DNA of 64,000 bases from Pseudomonadota bacterium (GTDB taxonomy: Bacteria > Desulfobacterota > Desulfobulbia > Desulfobulbales > Desulfocapsaceae): contig JAHIUA010000005.1 in assembly GCA_018817385.1 (NCBI GenBank), positions 141,355-205,354 on the forward strand. The letters are read 5' to 3'. A program made the position numbers and the translations under genes. The notes under the pieces were generated by a model. The model was not told the DNA's origin and ran no database searches. It was given only the letters and a program-made list of their open reading frames with translations. Below are positions 47,269-55,374 of this stretch, one piece after another (positions within the stretch are counted from its first letter, which is position 1; the number at the start of each line of letters is the position of its first letter).

Positions 47269-47628
47269 ATGAAGATTGCTATTACAGCAAAAGGAACTGA
47301 CTGGACCAGTGAAGTAGATCCGCGCTTTGGCCGTGCAGCCTATATCCTGATAGTTGATACCGATATAATGGATTTTGAAGTTATAAACAATAGTATTAAT
47401 TCCAATGCGTTTAAGGGGGCCGGCATCCAGGCAGCCACCACTGTCTGTGAAACAGGTGCCAAAGTTTTACTGACGGGGTATTGCGGGCCCAAAGCGTTTG
47501 AGGTGATCAAAACTGCTGGTATTAATGTTGTAAGCGATATTGAAGGGAGGGTGAAGGATGTCGTTGATTTATTTATTAGCGGTAAGTTGACTTACACTGA
47601 TTCTGCCAATGCCTTTGCACATTGGTAA
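47269..47628 (+). CDS. NifX-like iron-molybdenum cluster-binding protein
   Basis: A 119-residue NifX/NifB-C fold protein: MKIAITAKGTDWTSEVDPRF, GRAAYILIVD, VLLTGYCGPKAFEVIKTAG and a C-terminal helix. It is a different subgroup from the two other NifX-like proteins of the operon. A strong AAGGAAGG site precedes it. A long stem-loop follows at 47636-47692 and may end the operon. Confidence 0.88.
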   Translation: MKIAITAKGTDWTSEVDPRFGRAAYILIVDTDIMDFEVINNSINSNAFKGAGIQAATTVCETGAKVLLTGYCGPKAFEVIKTAGINVVSDIEGRVKDVVDLFISGKLTYTDSANAFAHW

Positions 47629-47635
47629 GATGCAG

Positions 47636-47692
47636 TGGTTTGTTTCTACTGCTGGAAAAGTTTGTCTGGCAGTAGAAACAGATAACAAACCA
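47636..47692 (+). terminator. Stem-loop at the end of the NifX/MinD operon
   Basis: TTTCTACTGC pairs with GCAGTAGAAA, and outside it TGGTTTGT with ACAAACCA, leaving an internal bulge (GATA). No clear T-run follows, so it could be a Rho-independent-like terminator or a 3' stabiliser. Confidence 0.5.
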
Positions 47693-48553
47693 CCCGACTT
47701 TTGCTCATTGCATGGAATTCAGCAAGAATAGATATGTTCCTTTTGGTGTTGATTGTTATTTCAAGTCAACACAGCCTGTCCTTCAGTAGTTTGTTACCTC
47801 GAGTCCCGTATCCACCGTGAGAAATTGAAAGAACTTGTTAGGATGTGATTGCAACATTTAAATTGATTGGCATATTGACCTGTTATTGGTTTTGTAACCT
47901 TTTTTCTGCTGACACGTCATTATTAAATATACTTTTTAATATCTCATACCTGTCACTAAAGGTGGCCTGAAGAATATATGAAAGATGCGTCTCCATTATT
48001 CAAAAATGGTAGTTAAGGAAAATTGAAATCATCAGAAGAGTAAGGAGAGGGAATATCATAACTCTTACAATGATGGCCAGTGTCGCAGTTTTTGTCTGCT
48101 TACAATGGATGCCGGATTGAGGGGCAGGCCCTATCTCCGAAAACTATTTTTTTGTAGTTCAATTGTGTAATTGATAGCCGAAAAATGAACAGTACTTTGA
48201 CAGGATATTTTTGCAATTGCTTCAATTGACCGAGAAGGGAGTCTAGCGGTCCTTTGATGTGATGGAATTGAGTATTAGTATTAAAATGCTGGTATCGTGT
48301 GTGATTTTTTTGCTGACTATTAGGAAACGACAGGCGTGAAAAAAAATATATGTACAAAAATAGAATTTATTGGTAGGGAATGTAATTGGTAGGAATGTTA
48401 CGTTCTCGAATTACAATATTTGTCATGATCATGAATACCACGTGCAATCAACCTTGGCTGAGGATGTCTATCTTCCTGTTAAAAGAACAGCTGGAGGCCA
48501 TAGGGCCTAAATGCGTACCCGCTTCGTTTTATATTATTCTTGGAGGAGAAAAA
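47693..48553. other. Long AT-rich intergenic region
   Basis: About 860 bases without a gene I can support. An 85-codon minus-strand frame at 48100-48357 has no ribosome binding site or domain. The region before 48554 must hold the promoter of the small secreted protein. Confidence 0.45.
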
Positions 48554-48865
48554 ATGAAAAAAACAAATTTACTGTTGGTGGCAGGACTGGCTGTATTTGC
48601 CTTGACAAGTAGTCAGGCATTTGCCTTTTCTATTGAAGAAGATATGACGGAAGATATTGTTCTCTCTGTTCAGAAAGATGAGACCAATTACAAGTATGAT
48701 AATACTAATGCTAACAGCAAAGAATCTCTGACTGAATTTGTCTTTTTCCCAGCCAGTCAACCGGATACGCAAAAATATGTTGGCGATCCAACTTGTCCCT
48801 CAGGAGATCATCTGATGGCGGAAGATTCCTGTTTGGAAAGCGCAACCTATCTTGCTGGAGAATGA
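48554..48865 (+). CDS. Small secreted acidic protein, unknown
   Basis: A 103-residue protein with a textbook signal peptide (residues 1-24, AFA cleavage site) and an acidic mature part starting FSIEEDMTEDIV. It has two Cys (PTCPSG and DSCLES) that could form a disulphide. No domain is recognised. ATG 48554 has GGAGGAG upstream; the longer frame to 48386 is rejected. It lies next to the decayed cytochrome/porin remnant on the other strand and may be functionally unrelated. Confidence 0.7.
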   Translation: MKKTNLLLVAGLAVFALTSSQAFAFSIEEDMTEDIVLSVQKDETNYKYDNTNANSKESLTEFVFFPASQPDTQKYVGDPTCPSGDHLMAEDSCLESATYLAGE

Positions 48866-49293
48866 AAAGAGAATTTTTTTGCTCTTTAAAAGTCATATCT
48901 AAACTGGGCGGGTATCCACGTCTGCTCGTTTAACTCGTTTTTGCTTTTTTCATCACTCAGGACCGTAGCCTCGTTTCACTTCACTGTGAATCGGGGCTTT
49001 GGTGTTTTCAGCAAAGAACATTTTCTCTCACTCTCTTCGCTCAATCCAGGCCGCATTCCAGAACGGGACTGAGCAACATGCTCTGTGGATAAAAGCACCT
49101 TCGGTATGAATTTCCAGGCTAACTGAAAATGGTATCATTGAAGACGACTCAAAAAGAGGGGCTCACGTGCTCTGGAGGCGTGGTATCTCACTTGCGTACA
49201 AGATCCCCACACTGGGGTACGACAGGCAAGCAGATTGCTGCACCTTCAGGTTTTCTCTAAGACGAAGCCCTCAAGTCTTCCACAGAAAAAATG
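48866..49293. other. Intergenic stretch without a recognised gene
   Basis: About 430 bases. A plus-strand frame at 49167-49358 overlaps the terminator and is not believed. No tRNA or riboswitch was recognised. Confidence 0.4.
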
Positions 49294-49330
49294 AAAGAAG
49301 GCGCTCAAGGGAAAATGGGCGCCTTCTTTT
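49294..49330. terminator. Bidirectional terminator
   Basis: AAGAAGGCGC pairs with GCGCCTTCTT around a 14-base loop, followed by T and preceded by A. It lies just beyond the 3' end of the minus-strand cytochrome/barrel pseudogene. Confidence 0.8.
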
Positions 49331-49354
49331 CGTAGAGATGAAGAAACTGGATTG

Positions 49355-50680
49355 TTAGAAGCTGTATTTGGCCATTACGTAGCCAATATTGGCTTCATAG
49401 TCGTGGTCTGCATAGGCTCCGCTCAGGCTTGACCCGGAAGGTGTATAGTCCTATCCTTCGTATTGCAGGTCTTCATATTCATATTTCTCATAAATATAGC
49501 CAATTGTGAAATCCAATTTCTCACTAAAGGCGTATATTGCTTTGGCTTCCAGCGTTTTCATGGTGTAGTCGTCGGAAAGATCTATGCCTTCAAGGGCCGA
49601 AGTCCCCTCTGTGGTGAAGTTGGATTCACCGTCGGAATTCTGATATTCCCAAGACAGGATCATATGCAATTTTTCGCCAATAATCGGAAACTGGGTAGTC
49701 AAGCGGTAGGTCCAGAAAGCATCATCAATATCCTGTGTCCAGTGGTAAGAAGAGTCGTTGCCGTCCTCAAGCGTGGGGTCAGCGGTTTGTGCCGGAGTAC
49801 CGGAACCAGCAAAATAGACATAATGGTTGGAGTCAGCCTTGCTCATCTCGTATCCGGCATAGCCACTCAGTGACAATTTTTTCGATTGACGCTACATGAA
49901 ATCAGCATAAAATTCATGCCGCTTGTCCTCTGTCCGACCTACTAGGATGACTTCATCGTCGTCGTTGATCTCATAGGTATACTCAAAACCAAGGTCAACG
50001 CTATCCAATGGGTATATCTCAAAAGAAAGCTTCACTTCATGACAATCCTGGCAGAGATTCGGGATTTTCTCTGTGACGAGTTTGGCGTGCCTGCTTCCAT
50101 GGGGGGCATGACAAATAACGCAATTTTCTTAGACTGGCGGATGTTCAAAAATAAATGGGCCACGCTTATCGGCATGGCATTGATAACAGAGTTGATTTAC
50201 ACTTTCTGTTTTCAGCATGCCCTTGGACAATGATCCGTGTGGGTTGTGACAATCGCTGCAGTTTACTTTGCCTTCCATGATTGGATGATGTGACTGCTTG
50301 CGAACTGCCACTTTTGTTGCTTTGTGACATTCAAAACAGACAACTGGTTGTTGTACGGTTGAACTAGGTGTGTGAAGTAAGTGGCAAGAGATGCAGGTTA
50401 CATCATTGCGGTTATGGGCGCTCGCGTCTCACATACCAAGATGACTTGAGGAGTCATGGCAGGTAAGGCATTGACTGCTCAACTCTTCAGCAGCACGACC
50501 GTCTTTCTGGGAAAATGAGACTATGGATTCTTTGGATTTGTCGTTGAGATGTTGGTCGGTATTTCCATGACAGGATTGGCAACCTTTTGCCTCTTGCCAT
50601 ATTCTGGCGTGGTAAGAGGTAGTAAATGAAGCAATCTTGGCTCATTCAGGTTTGAATGAATGCCCCGATTAGAGGGGGGG
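49355..50680 (-). pseudogene. Decahaem cytochrome c (DmsE-like) fused to an MtrB/PioB-like barrel remnant, five in-frame stops
   Basis: One reading frame joins a DmsE/MtrA-type cytochrome to the C-terminus of an MtrB/PioB-type outer-membrane barrel. Eight CxxCH motifs remain (CQSCH, CLTCH, CISCH, CFECH, CSDCH, CYQCH, CVICH, CQDCH). After NLCQDCHEVKLSF the frame becomes barrel sequence (DLGFEYTYEINDDDEV ... KLSLSGYAGYEMSK) and ends ANIGYVMAKYSF, a typical barrel end with terminal Phe. Stops in frame: TGA 50642-50644, TGA 50429-50431, TAA 50129-50131, TAG 49892-49894 and TAG 49451-49453. No frameshift is needed. The N-terminus, signal peptide and two haem sites are missing. Such pairs move electrons across the outer membrane; this one is dead. 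Confidence 0.85.
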
Positions 50681-51065
50681 AGACGGTGAGTTGCTGCAAG
50701 TTGATCGTTGCCGTTTTTTGCAGGAATGGACTGATTAGAGGGAATGCTGACTGTGGAAAGCAATCCCGCTACCTCTATCAGCATTTTGGTTTACAGGAAT
50801 GCTCCTATCAGATGGGATAGAGGTAGTAGGACGATGGAGATGAAGATGGTTTGTTCCGGGATATCCTGGCTCAAGTTATGGGGGACTGGCTTGGGTGTTT
50901 AGTCGTGGCACAAATGGACTAGACCTCAAGTTGTTGCCCTCATTTTTTCCAGACAGGAAACGAAAAGAAAGTCAAGAGTGGACTTGATTCCTTTTTCACT
51001 GTTTTTGCTGACCATCTCCAGTGGCGGAGGGGGAACGTTTTTGCGGGAATGGCCTTCAGGGGTTG
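50681..51065. other. Intergenic, partly decayed sequence
   Basis: About 380 bases upstream of the cytochrome remnant. A short minus-strand frame (about 44 codons, ending near 50920) has no usable start signal. Probably further remnant sequence. Confidence 0.35.
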
Positions 51066-51245
51066 TCAAACTCCTTCTGCTTTTGCGTTTTTAATGATCT
51101 GTTGACTTTGGTTTTCCGCATCCATGGCGTTCTTGGCCGCAATTGTGTGAACCACTGAACTATCTTTCTGGGACAATTCGTATTTGTCATCACCGATAAA
51201 TTCCAGGATCCAACTTCTCCATTCATGAACAACTCTTCTTTTCAT
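51066..51245 (-). CDS. Small 59-residue protein, unknown
   Basis: A 59-residue frame (start MKRRVVHEWRSWILEF, end KNAKAEGV) with a strong ribosome binding site, GGAAGGA 6 bases before the ATG. It is charged, mostly helical and free of Cys, without signal or membrane segment. It resembles no family I recognise. Sense-coded ribosome site and length suggest a real small gene among decayed sequence. Confidence 0.5.
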   Translation of the reverse strand: MKRRVVHEWRSWILEFIGDDKYELSQKDSSVVHTIAAKNAMDAENQSQQIIKNAKAEGV

Positions 51246-51574
51246 ATCTAATCCTTCCCAGCATTCTGAGTTTGTAACTATGATATTTCAGGTAGTTAAC
51301 TTGACACACCCCCGACCCGCGAGTGTGAAAAGATGTTTAATATTTAAAAAATTGTACCTGAAAAGAAAGTAGCCGATTATTTGATTCTCTTCAATAGAAT
51401 ATCAGCTGCTTATCTGGGACTTATTCGATCTGCTGTTCAGGGTGATTCGTTTTCCTGAACAGCTCTTGTGGGCTTCAAAAAGAGGATTCGCAGGGCTGAA
51501 ACAGCCCTGCTTTGCTGATTTCCTTGTCCGAAAAGCTACGCTGAGCCTGGTTTGATACCTTGCTTATGTCCATG
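51246..51574. other. Intergenic region with two hairpins
   Basis: About 330 bases. GCTGTTCAGG at 51432-51441 pairs with CCTGAACAGC at 51454-51463, and GCAGGGCTG at 51490-51498 pairs with CAGCCCTGC at 51502-51510 (3-base loop). The second is at the 3' end of the deaminase gene and may terminate it, but there is no T-run. Confidence 0.45.
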
Positions 51575-52012
51575 CTACTCACCAATATCTTCATTCCACA
51601 GATCTGGATTGTCTGCAATAAAGGTTTTCATGAGCTGACGACATTCCGGGTTATTCATAACCACTACGTCTACGCCTCGAGACTGTATATACTGTTCCGG
51701 TCCGCAAAATGTCCGGTTCTCTCCAATAACTACTTTCGCAATCCCATAGAGAAGTACTGCGCCGCTGCACATATCACAGGGGGACAAGGTGGAGTAGAGC
51801 GTGGCGCGCCGATAATCGGAGGCCTTCATTCGTCCTGCATTTTCCAAACAATCCATTTCTGCATGCAATACAACACTTCCCTGTTGTACTCGCTGGTTGT
51901 GGCCGCGGCCAACTATCTGGCCATCAATGACGAGTACCGATCCGATAGGAATACCTCCCGCGGCCATCCCTTTTTTCGCTTCTTCGATTGCAGCATCCAA
52001 AAAAATATCCAT
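51575..52012 (-). CDS. Cytosine deaminase-like nucleoside/nucleobase deaminase
   Basis: A 145-residue CDA-fold deaminase closest in pattern to yeast cytosine deaminase (Fcy1): GIPIGSVLVIDG, HAEMDCLENAGR (zinc His and catalytic Glu), LSPCDMCSGA (two zinc Cys), and the C-terminal NPDLWNEDIGE. It would convert cytosine (or a related amino-nucleobase) to uracil with release of ammonia. TadA is less likely because the tRNA-contacting parts differ. Good ribosome binding site (AGGAGAAAG). It follows the zinc peptidase gene (52102-53052) on the same strand, about 90 bases apart. Confidence 0.88.
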   Translation of the reverse strand: MDIFLDAAIEEAKKGMAAGGIPIGSVLVIDGQIVGRGHNQRVQQGSVVLHAEMDCLENAGRMKASDYRRATLYSTLSPCDMCSGAVLLYGIAKVVIGENRTFCGPEQYIQSRGVDVVVMNNPECRQLMKTFIADNPDLWNEDIGE

Positions 52013-52101
52013 ATCTTTCTCCTGTAAAATGGTGCAAATCAGTGCCGTCGCTTGAGGCGACAGGCTGCATTTTTCTGGTGTCCCTCGTCATGAGCGCTGG
52101 C

Positions 52102-53052
52102 TTATGGCAGTGATGAGCGAGTGGGGGCTGTGCCGTTGAACGTACTGAATGTGTTACAGCTGTCCATGTTGCCACTTGCCAGGCCGATTTTGAACCATTT
52201 TACCCGCTGTGCCGAGCTGCCATGGGTAAAAGAGTCCGGGCTTACATATCCCTTTGTCTGTTTCTGGAGCGTGTCGTCGCCAATGGCACTGGCAGCAGTC
52301 AGGCCTTCTTCGATATCACCGGCTTCGAGGAATTGACGGGAGCTGTTGGCGTGATGGGCCCAAACACCTGCCAGGCAGTCAGCCTGGAGCTCCTGTCGAA
52401 CCAGGAGGGCATTGCTTTCCACCTTGTTCAGGGTGTTGCGGGCTGCATGTACTTTGTCGGATGTTCCTACCAGGGTCTGGATATGGTGTCCAACTTCGTG
52501 GGCAATGACATAGGCTTGGGCAAAGTCTCCCGGTGCTTTGAAGCGGTTTTTTAACTGGTCAAAAAAACCCAGGTCGATATAGACTTGCTGGTCACCAGGA
52601 CAATAGAAGGGGCCCATGGCTGATTCAGCCATGCCGCAGGCGGATTTTACCGCATCTCGAAATAATACAAGGCGTGGTTCCTTATAGGTTTTTCCCTTTT
52701 CCCGGAACAACCTGGCCCAGGTTTCTTCGGTATCGGCGAGGACGACTGAAACGAAGTCGACCAGTTCTTTTTCATCTTTTGTTTCCCGAAGCGGTTCTGT
52801 GGACATACTGGGAGCGTTGCTCTGCTGCAGCCCCAGGCCTCCTAACATGTTACCGAGTTCTCCTGTGTAGAGGCCGTAGGCACCTACACACAACACCACT
52901 ATAGCAGTACCTTTGAAGCCTAACAGCTTGAATACCATGGGCAGTAGATGTAACAGACCGCCACCTCTACCACCTGAGCCGCCGGGTCTGGAGACCCGCA
53001 TGTTGCGTCGATCTTCCACATTGTTACTTTTACGTTTTCCACGCCAAAGCAT
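52102..53052 (-). CDS. Neutral zinc metallopeptidase (YpfJ-like)
   Basis: A 316-residue protein of the PF04228 family. It has a cytosolic Gly/Arg-rich tail, a transmembrane segment (about residues 46-64) and a zinc-peptidase domain with the HEVGHHIQ motif (HExxH) and QELQADCLAGVWAHHA supplying the third ligand. The family's physiological substrates are unknown. ATG 53052 is supported by GGGAGAA; the longer frame to 53148 has no site and runs into the repeat element. Confidence 0.88.
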   Translation of the reverse strand: MLWRGKRKSNNVEDRRNMRVSRPGGSGGRGGGLLHLLPMVFKLLGFKGTAIVVLCVGAYGLYTGELGNMLGGLGLQQSNAPSMSTEPLRETKDEKELVDFVSVVLADTEETWARLFREKGKTYKEPRLVLFRDAVKSACGMAESAMGPFYCPGDQQVYIDLGFFDQLKNRFKAPGDFAQAYVIAHEVGHHIQTLVGTSDKVHAARNTLNKVESNALLVRQELQADCLAGVWAHHANSSRQFLEAGDIEEGLTAASAIGDDTLQKQTKGYVSPDSFTHGSSAQRVKWFKIGLASGNMDSCNTFSTFNGTAPTRSSLP

Positions 53053-53097
53053 AATTGTTCTCCCAATGGGTTGGAGTTTTTTATACACAGAAACGGC

Positions 53098-53242
53098 TAG
53101 GAGCCTATCCGAGAATGCCCTGTCCCCCCAACTCTTCGGAATTCTCAAAAAATAATGCTCGCAATATCTAATAGATGGCGGTGCTAATTTTTAGAGAATT
53201 TCTCGATTTGAGAAGAAATGCCTATGCTTGGATAAGCTCCTG
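53098..53242 (-). repeat. 145-bp palindromic (MITE-like) repeat, copy B
   Basis: The left end TAGGAGCCTATCCGAG is an inverted match of the right end (GGATAAGCTCCT). The reverse complement matches copy A at 3192-3335 over nearly its whole length. It lies upstream of the zinc peptidase gene and may include part of its 5' region. Confidence 0.65.
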
Positions 53243-53361
53243 GTACGTCCTGGGAGCCTGTCCGGGGACAGGTATTGCAAACCAGGAGTATTGCCTCCTG
53301 TCAAAATATTCGATTGACGAATTGCTCTTGTCCTTTTTGCGGAGCGGGCTTGCAAGGCTGC

Positions 53362-55365
53362 TCATTTTTTCCCCAGGGCATGGTGAAAGTGTTCAAAACT
53401 TAATGGAGCCTGGAGGCCATTTTTGGGGGGCTGTAAGGCCTCGCCAAGGTATCTATTCATAAATGTTTGCTCACGTCTCCGGCAGTCTTCCACAGAGAAT
53501 TTCGAGTGCAACGGGGCAGGGCGGCCTTTTTGAGGCGATTTCCTGGGGGACCGATGCCAGGGTTGAGCGAAGACCCTCTGACCGAAATGGAGGAGGTAGA
53601 GAAAGGAATGATGGGTGGAAATGGATCCTGCCCAGGGGTAATGGTCCAGATGATAGCGGCGGGAGAGGGTATCTATCTTTTCTTCCAGGCTATCATGATC
53701 TGGTGACGGCGAGTTGTTTTCGGCCATGGTGAAGAGGAGGAAGAGGCGAAATATGTCTCCCTGGGTGTGGTAAACCGAAGCGATGCCGTATTGTTCGGGA
53801 TGGCTGGAAATGAGCGACCCAGGTGTGAGGTTGAACTCACCGGCGATGAATTGATCGACCATGGTCCTTTGCTGATCAATCAGGGTCAGGGTCTCTTCCG
53901 CCTCTTGTCCTGTTTCGCCGGGATGACTGAGAAAGGTCATCCAGCTGGTCGAGATCCCGGCCTGATGAAAATTCCGATTAATCTTCCGGATCAACTCGGC
54001 GTTTATCCCCTTGTTCATCAAGTGGAGGACGCGATCGGAGCCACTTTCGACCCCGAAAGCCACGGCCCGGAGACCAGCCTGGTGGAGCAGGCGGCAGCGC
54101 TCTGGGGTATAGGCTGGCTCAATGCGCAGGTCGGTTGACCAGCGGATATCAAGGCCTCTATCGAGGATCTCCTGGGCCAGGGCTGAGACATAGGCCGGGG
54201 AGAGGACATCCGAGGAGAGATAAAAATTCGTAACCCCGAATTCCTCCTGCATGGCCCGGAGGTCGGCAACTGCCCGTTGAACAGGGATCTCTCGATAGGC
54301 GTGGCGGCCGGATTGATTAAAACCATAGCTGCAGAATGAGCACTTGTTCCAGTAACAGCCTCTGGTTGGACTGTAGAGCAGGAGCCGGTCGGGGGCAAGA
54401 TAGCGGTCCAATGCAAGATCGGAATAGTCCGGGGTGGCTGCCTCGGTCAGATCAAAGGTCTCTGCAGGACCCTGGCAGAGGGTGCCGGTAACCGGCTCTT
54501 TTATCATCAAATTTGGAATAGCGGCGAATCGTTTGGGGTCCTGTTTTTCAGCGTCCAACAGGGGCAGGAGTTGTTCCAGGGTTTTCTCCCCTTCCTGCAA
54601 GCCCACGGCATCCACATAAGAAAAGATGCGGCTTACCGTCTCCGGGGAACTGTTTCTGACGATCTGATCAATACATGGCCCGCCCAGCATCACAAAGCAG
54701 TCCGGGAAAAGCTCCCTGATCAAATGACAGAGGTAAAAGGTTTCGGGGATCTGGGAAACAAAGGTGAGGGAAAGGCCGATAAAACGAGGCTGGCCAAGGT
54801 TGACCAGTTGCCGGCGATAAAATTGAGCAAAGGGGCTGCGCTGCTTGCTGATATAATAATCAAGGAGCTGGAAATCCCAGGGGGCCAGCAGATGGTCGGC
54901 ACGGTTGAAGCTGAAGCGGAAGGGGAAAAAGACTCCCTCCATCACTTGAAAAAGGTCCTCAAAACCGTCCCGGGCCCTGAGGTAGGATTTCTTATTATAA
55001 AATTGTTGGGGATCCTGGATGACAGAGAGACAATCGCCAAAATCGCGGCACAGGGGCAGGGCCTCTGCAACCCGCCAATACTCCATCTGTTCATAGGTGG
55101 TTAATCGCTGGCGCTTAGTTAAGGCATGGAGGCGAGCCGTCAGCTTTTTCCTCCAGCCGGCCGTGGTCTGGGAAGCAAGGAGAAAAGAGAGTCCTTCAAT
55201 ATTATAATCCCGTATCGAAACATTGATTCCCCGGGTACCCAGGTATCCCTTGAGAGTCGGCAGACCCACGTAGGCCCAGGTGGGGTCGGCAAAGGGCGGA
55301 AAAAGAAGAAACGAGGTGTTTTCCCTGTTTGCCGCGGTCGTCTTCTGTTGTTGCTGAGCATCCAT
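53362..55365 (-). CDS. B12-binding radical SAM protein (RiPP-maturase-like)
   Basis: A 667-residue radical SAM enzyme with an N-terminal cobalamin-binding-like domain (about 15-310, FLLFPPFADPTWAYVGLP, MLGGPCID) and a radical SAM core. The iron-sulphur motif is RGCYWNKCSFC, i.e. CX4CX2C as in ocin-type RiPP maturases rather than the usual CX3CX2C. Later motifs are STDLRIEPAYT and FGVESGSDRVLHLMNKG. The C-terminal 150 residues are unassigned. No RiPP precursor gene was found next to it. The start has a weak ribosome binding site. It begins 9 bases after the FAD oxidoreductase gene stops, so the two are one operon. Confidence 0.85.
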   Translation of the reverse strand: MDAQQQQKTTAANRENTSFLLFPPFADPTWAYVGLPTLKGYLGTRGINVSIRDYNIEGLSFLLASQTTAGWRKKLTARLHALTKRQRLTTYEQMEYWRVAEALPLCRDFGDCLSVIQDPQQFYNKKSYLRARDGFEDLFQVMEGVFFPFRFSFNRADHLLAPWDFQLLDYYISKQRSPFAQFYRRQLVNLGQPRFIGLSLTFVSQIPETFYLCHLIRELFPDCFVMLGGPCIDQIVRNSSPETVSRIFSYVDAVGLQEGEKTLEQLLPLLDAEKQDPKRFAAIPNLMIKEPVTGTLCQGPAETFDLTEAATPDYSDLALDRYLAPDRLLLYSPTRGCYWNKCSFCSYGFNQSGRHAYREIPVQRAVADLRAMQEEFGVTNFYLSSDVLSPAYVSALAQEILDRGLDIRWSTDLRIEPAYTPERCRLLHQAGLRAVAFGVESGSDRVLHLMNKGINAELIRKINRNFHQAGISTSWMTFLSHPGETGQEAEETLTLIDQQRTMVDQFIAGEFNLTPGSLISSHPEQYGIASVYHTQGDIFRLFLLFTMAENNSPSPDHDSLEEKIDTLSRRYHLDHYPWAGSISTHHSFLYLLHFGQRVFAQPWHRSPRKSPQKGRPAPLHSKFSVEDCRRREQTFMNRYLGEALQPPKNGLQAPLSFEHFHHALGKK

Positions 55366-55374
55366 TTCGACAGT

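Noticed and set aside
49355..50680. Reading the in-frame TGA and TAG codons as selenocysteine or pyrrolysine
   Set aside because: The stops are of three kinds (TGA, TAA, TAG), TAA cannot be recoded in a known system, no SECIS-like hairpin was seen behind the TGA codons, and the protein is truncated and fused. Decay is simpler.
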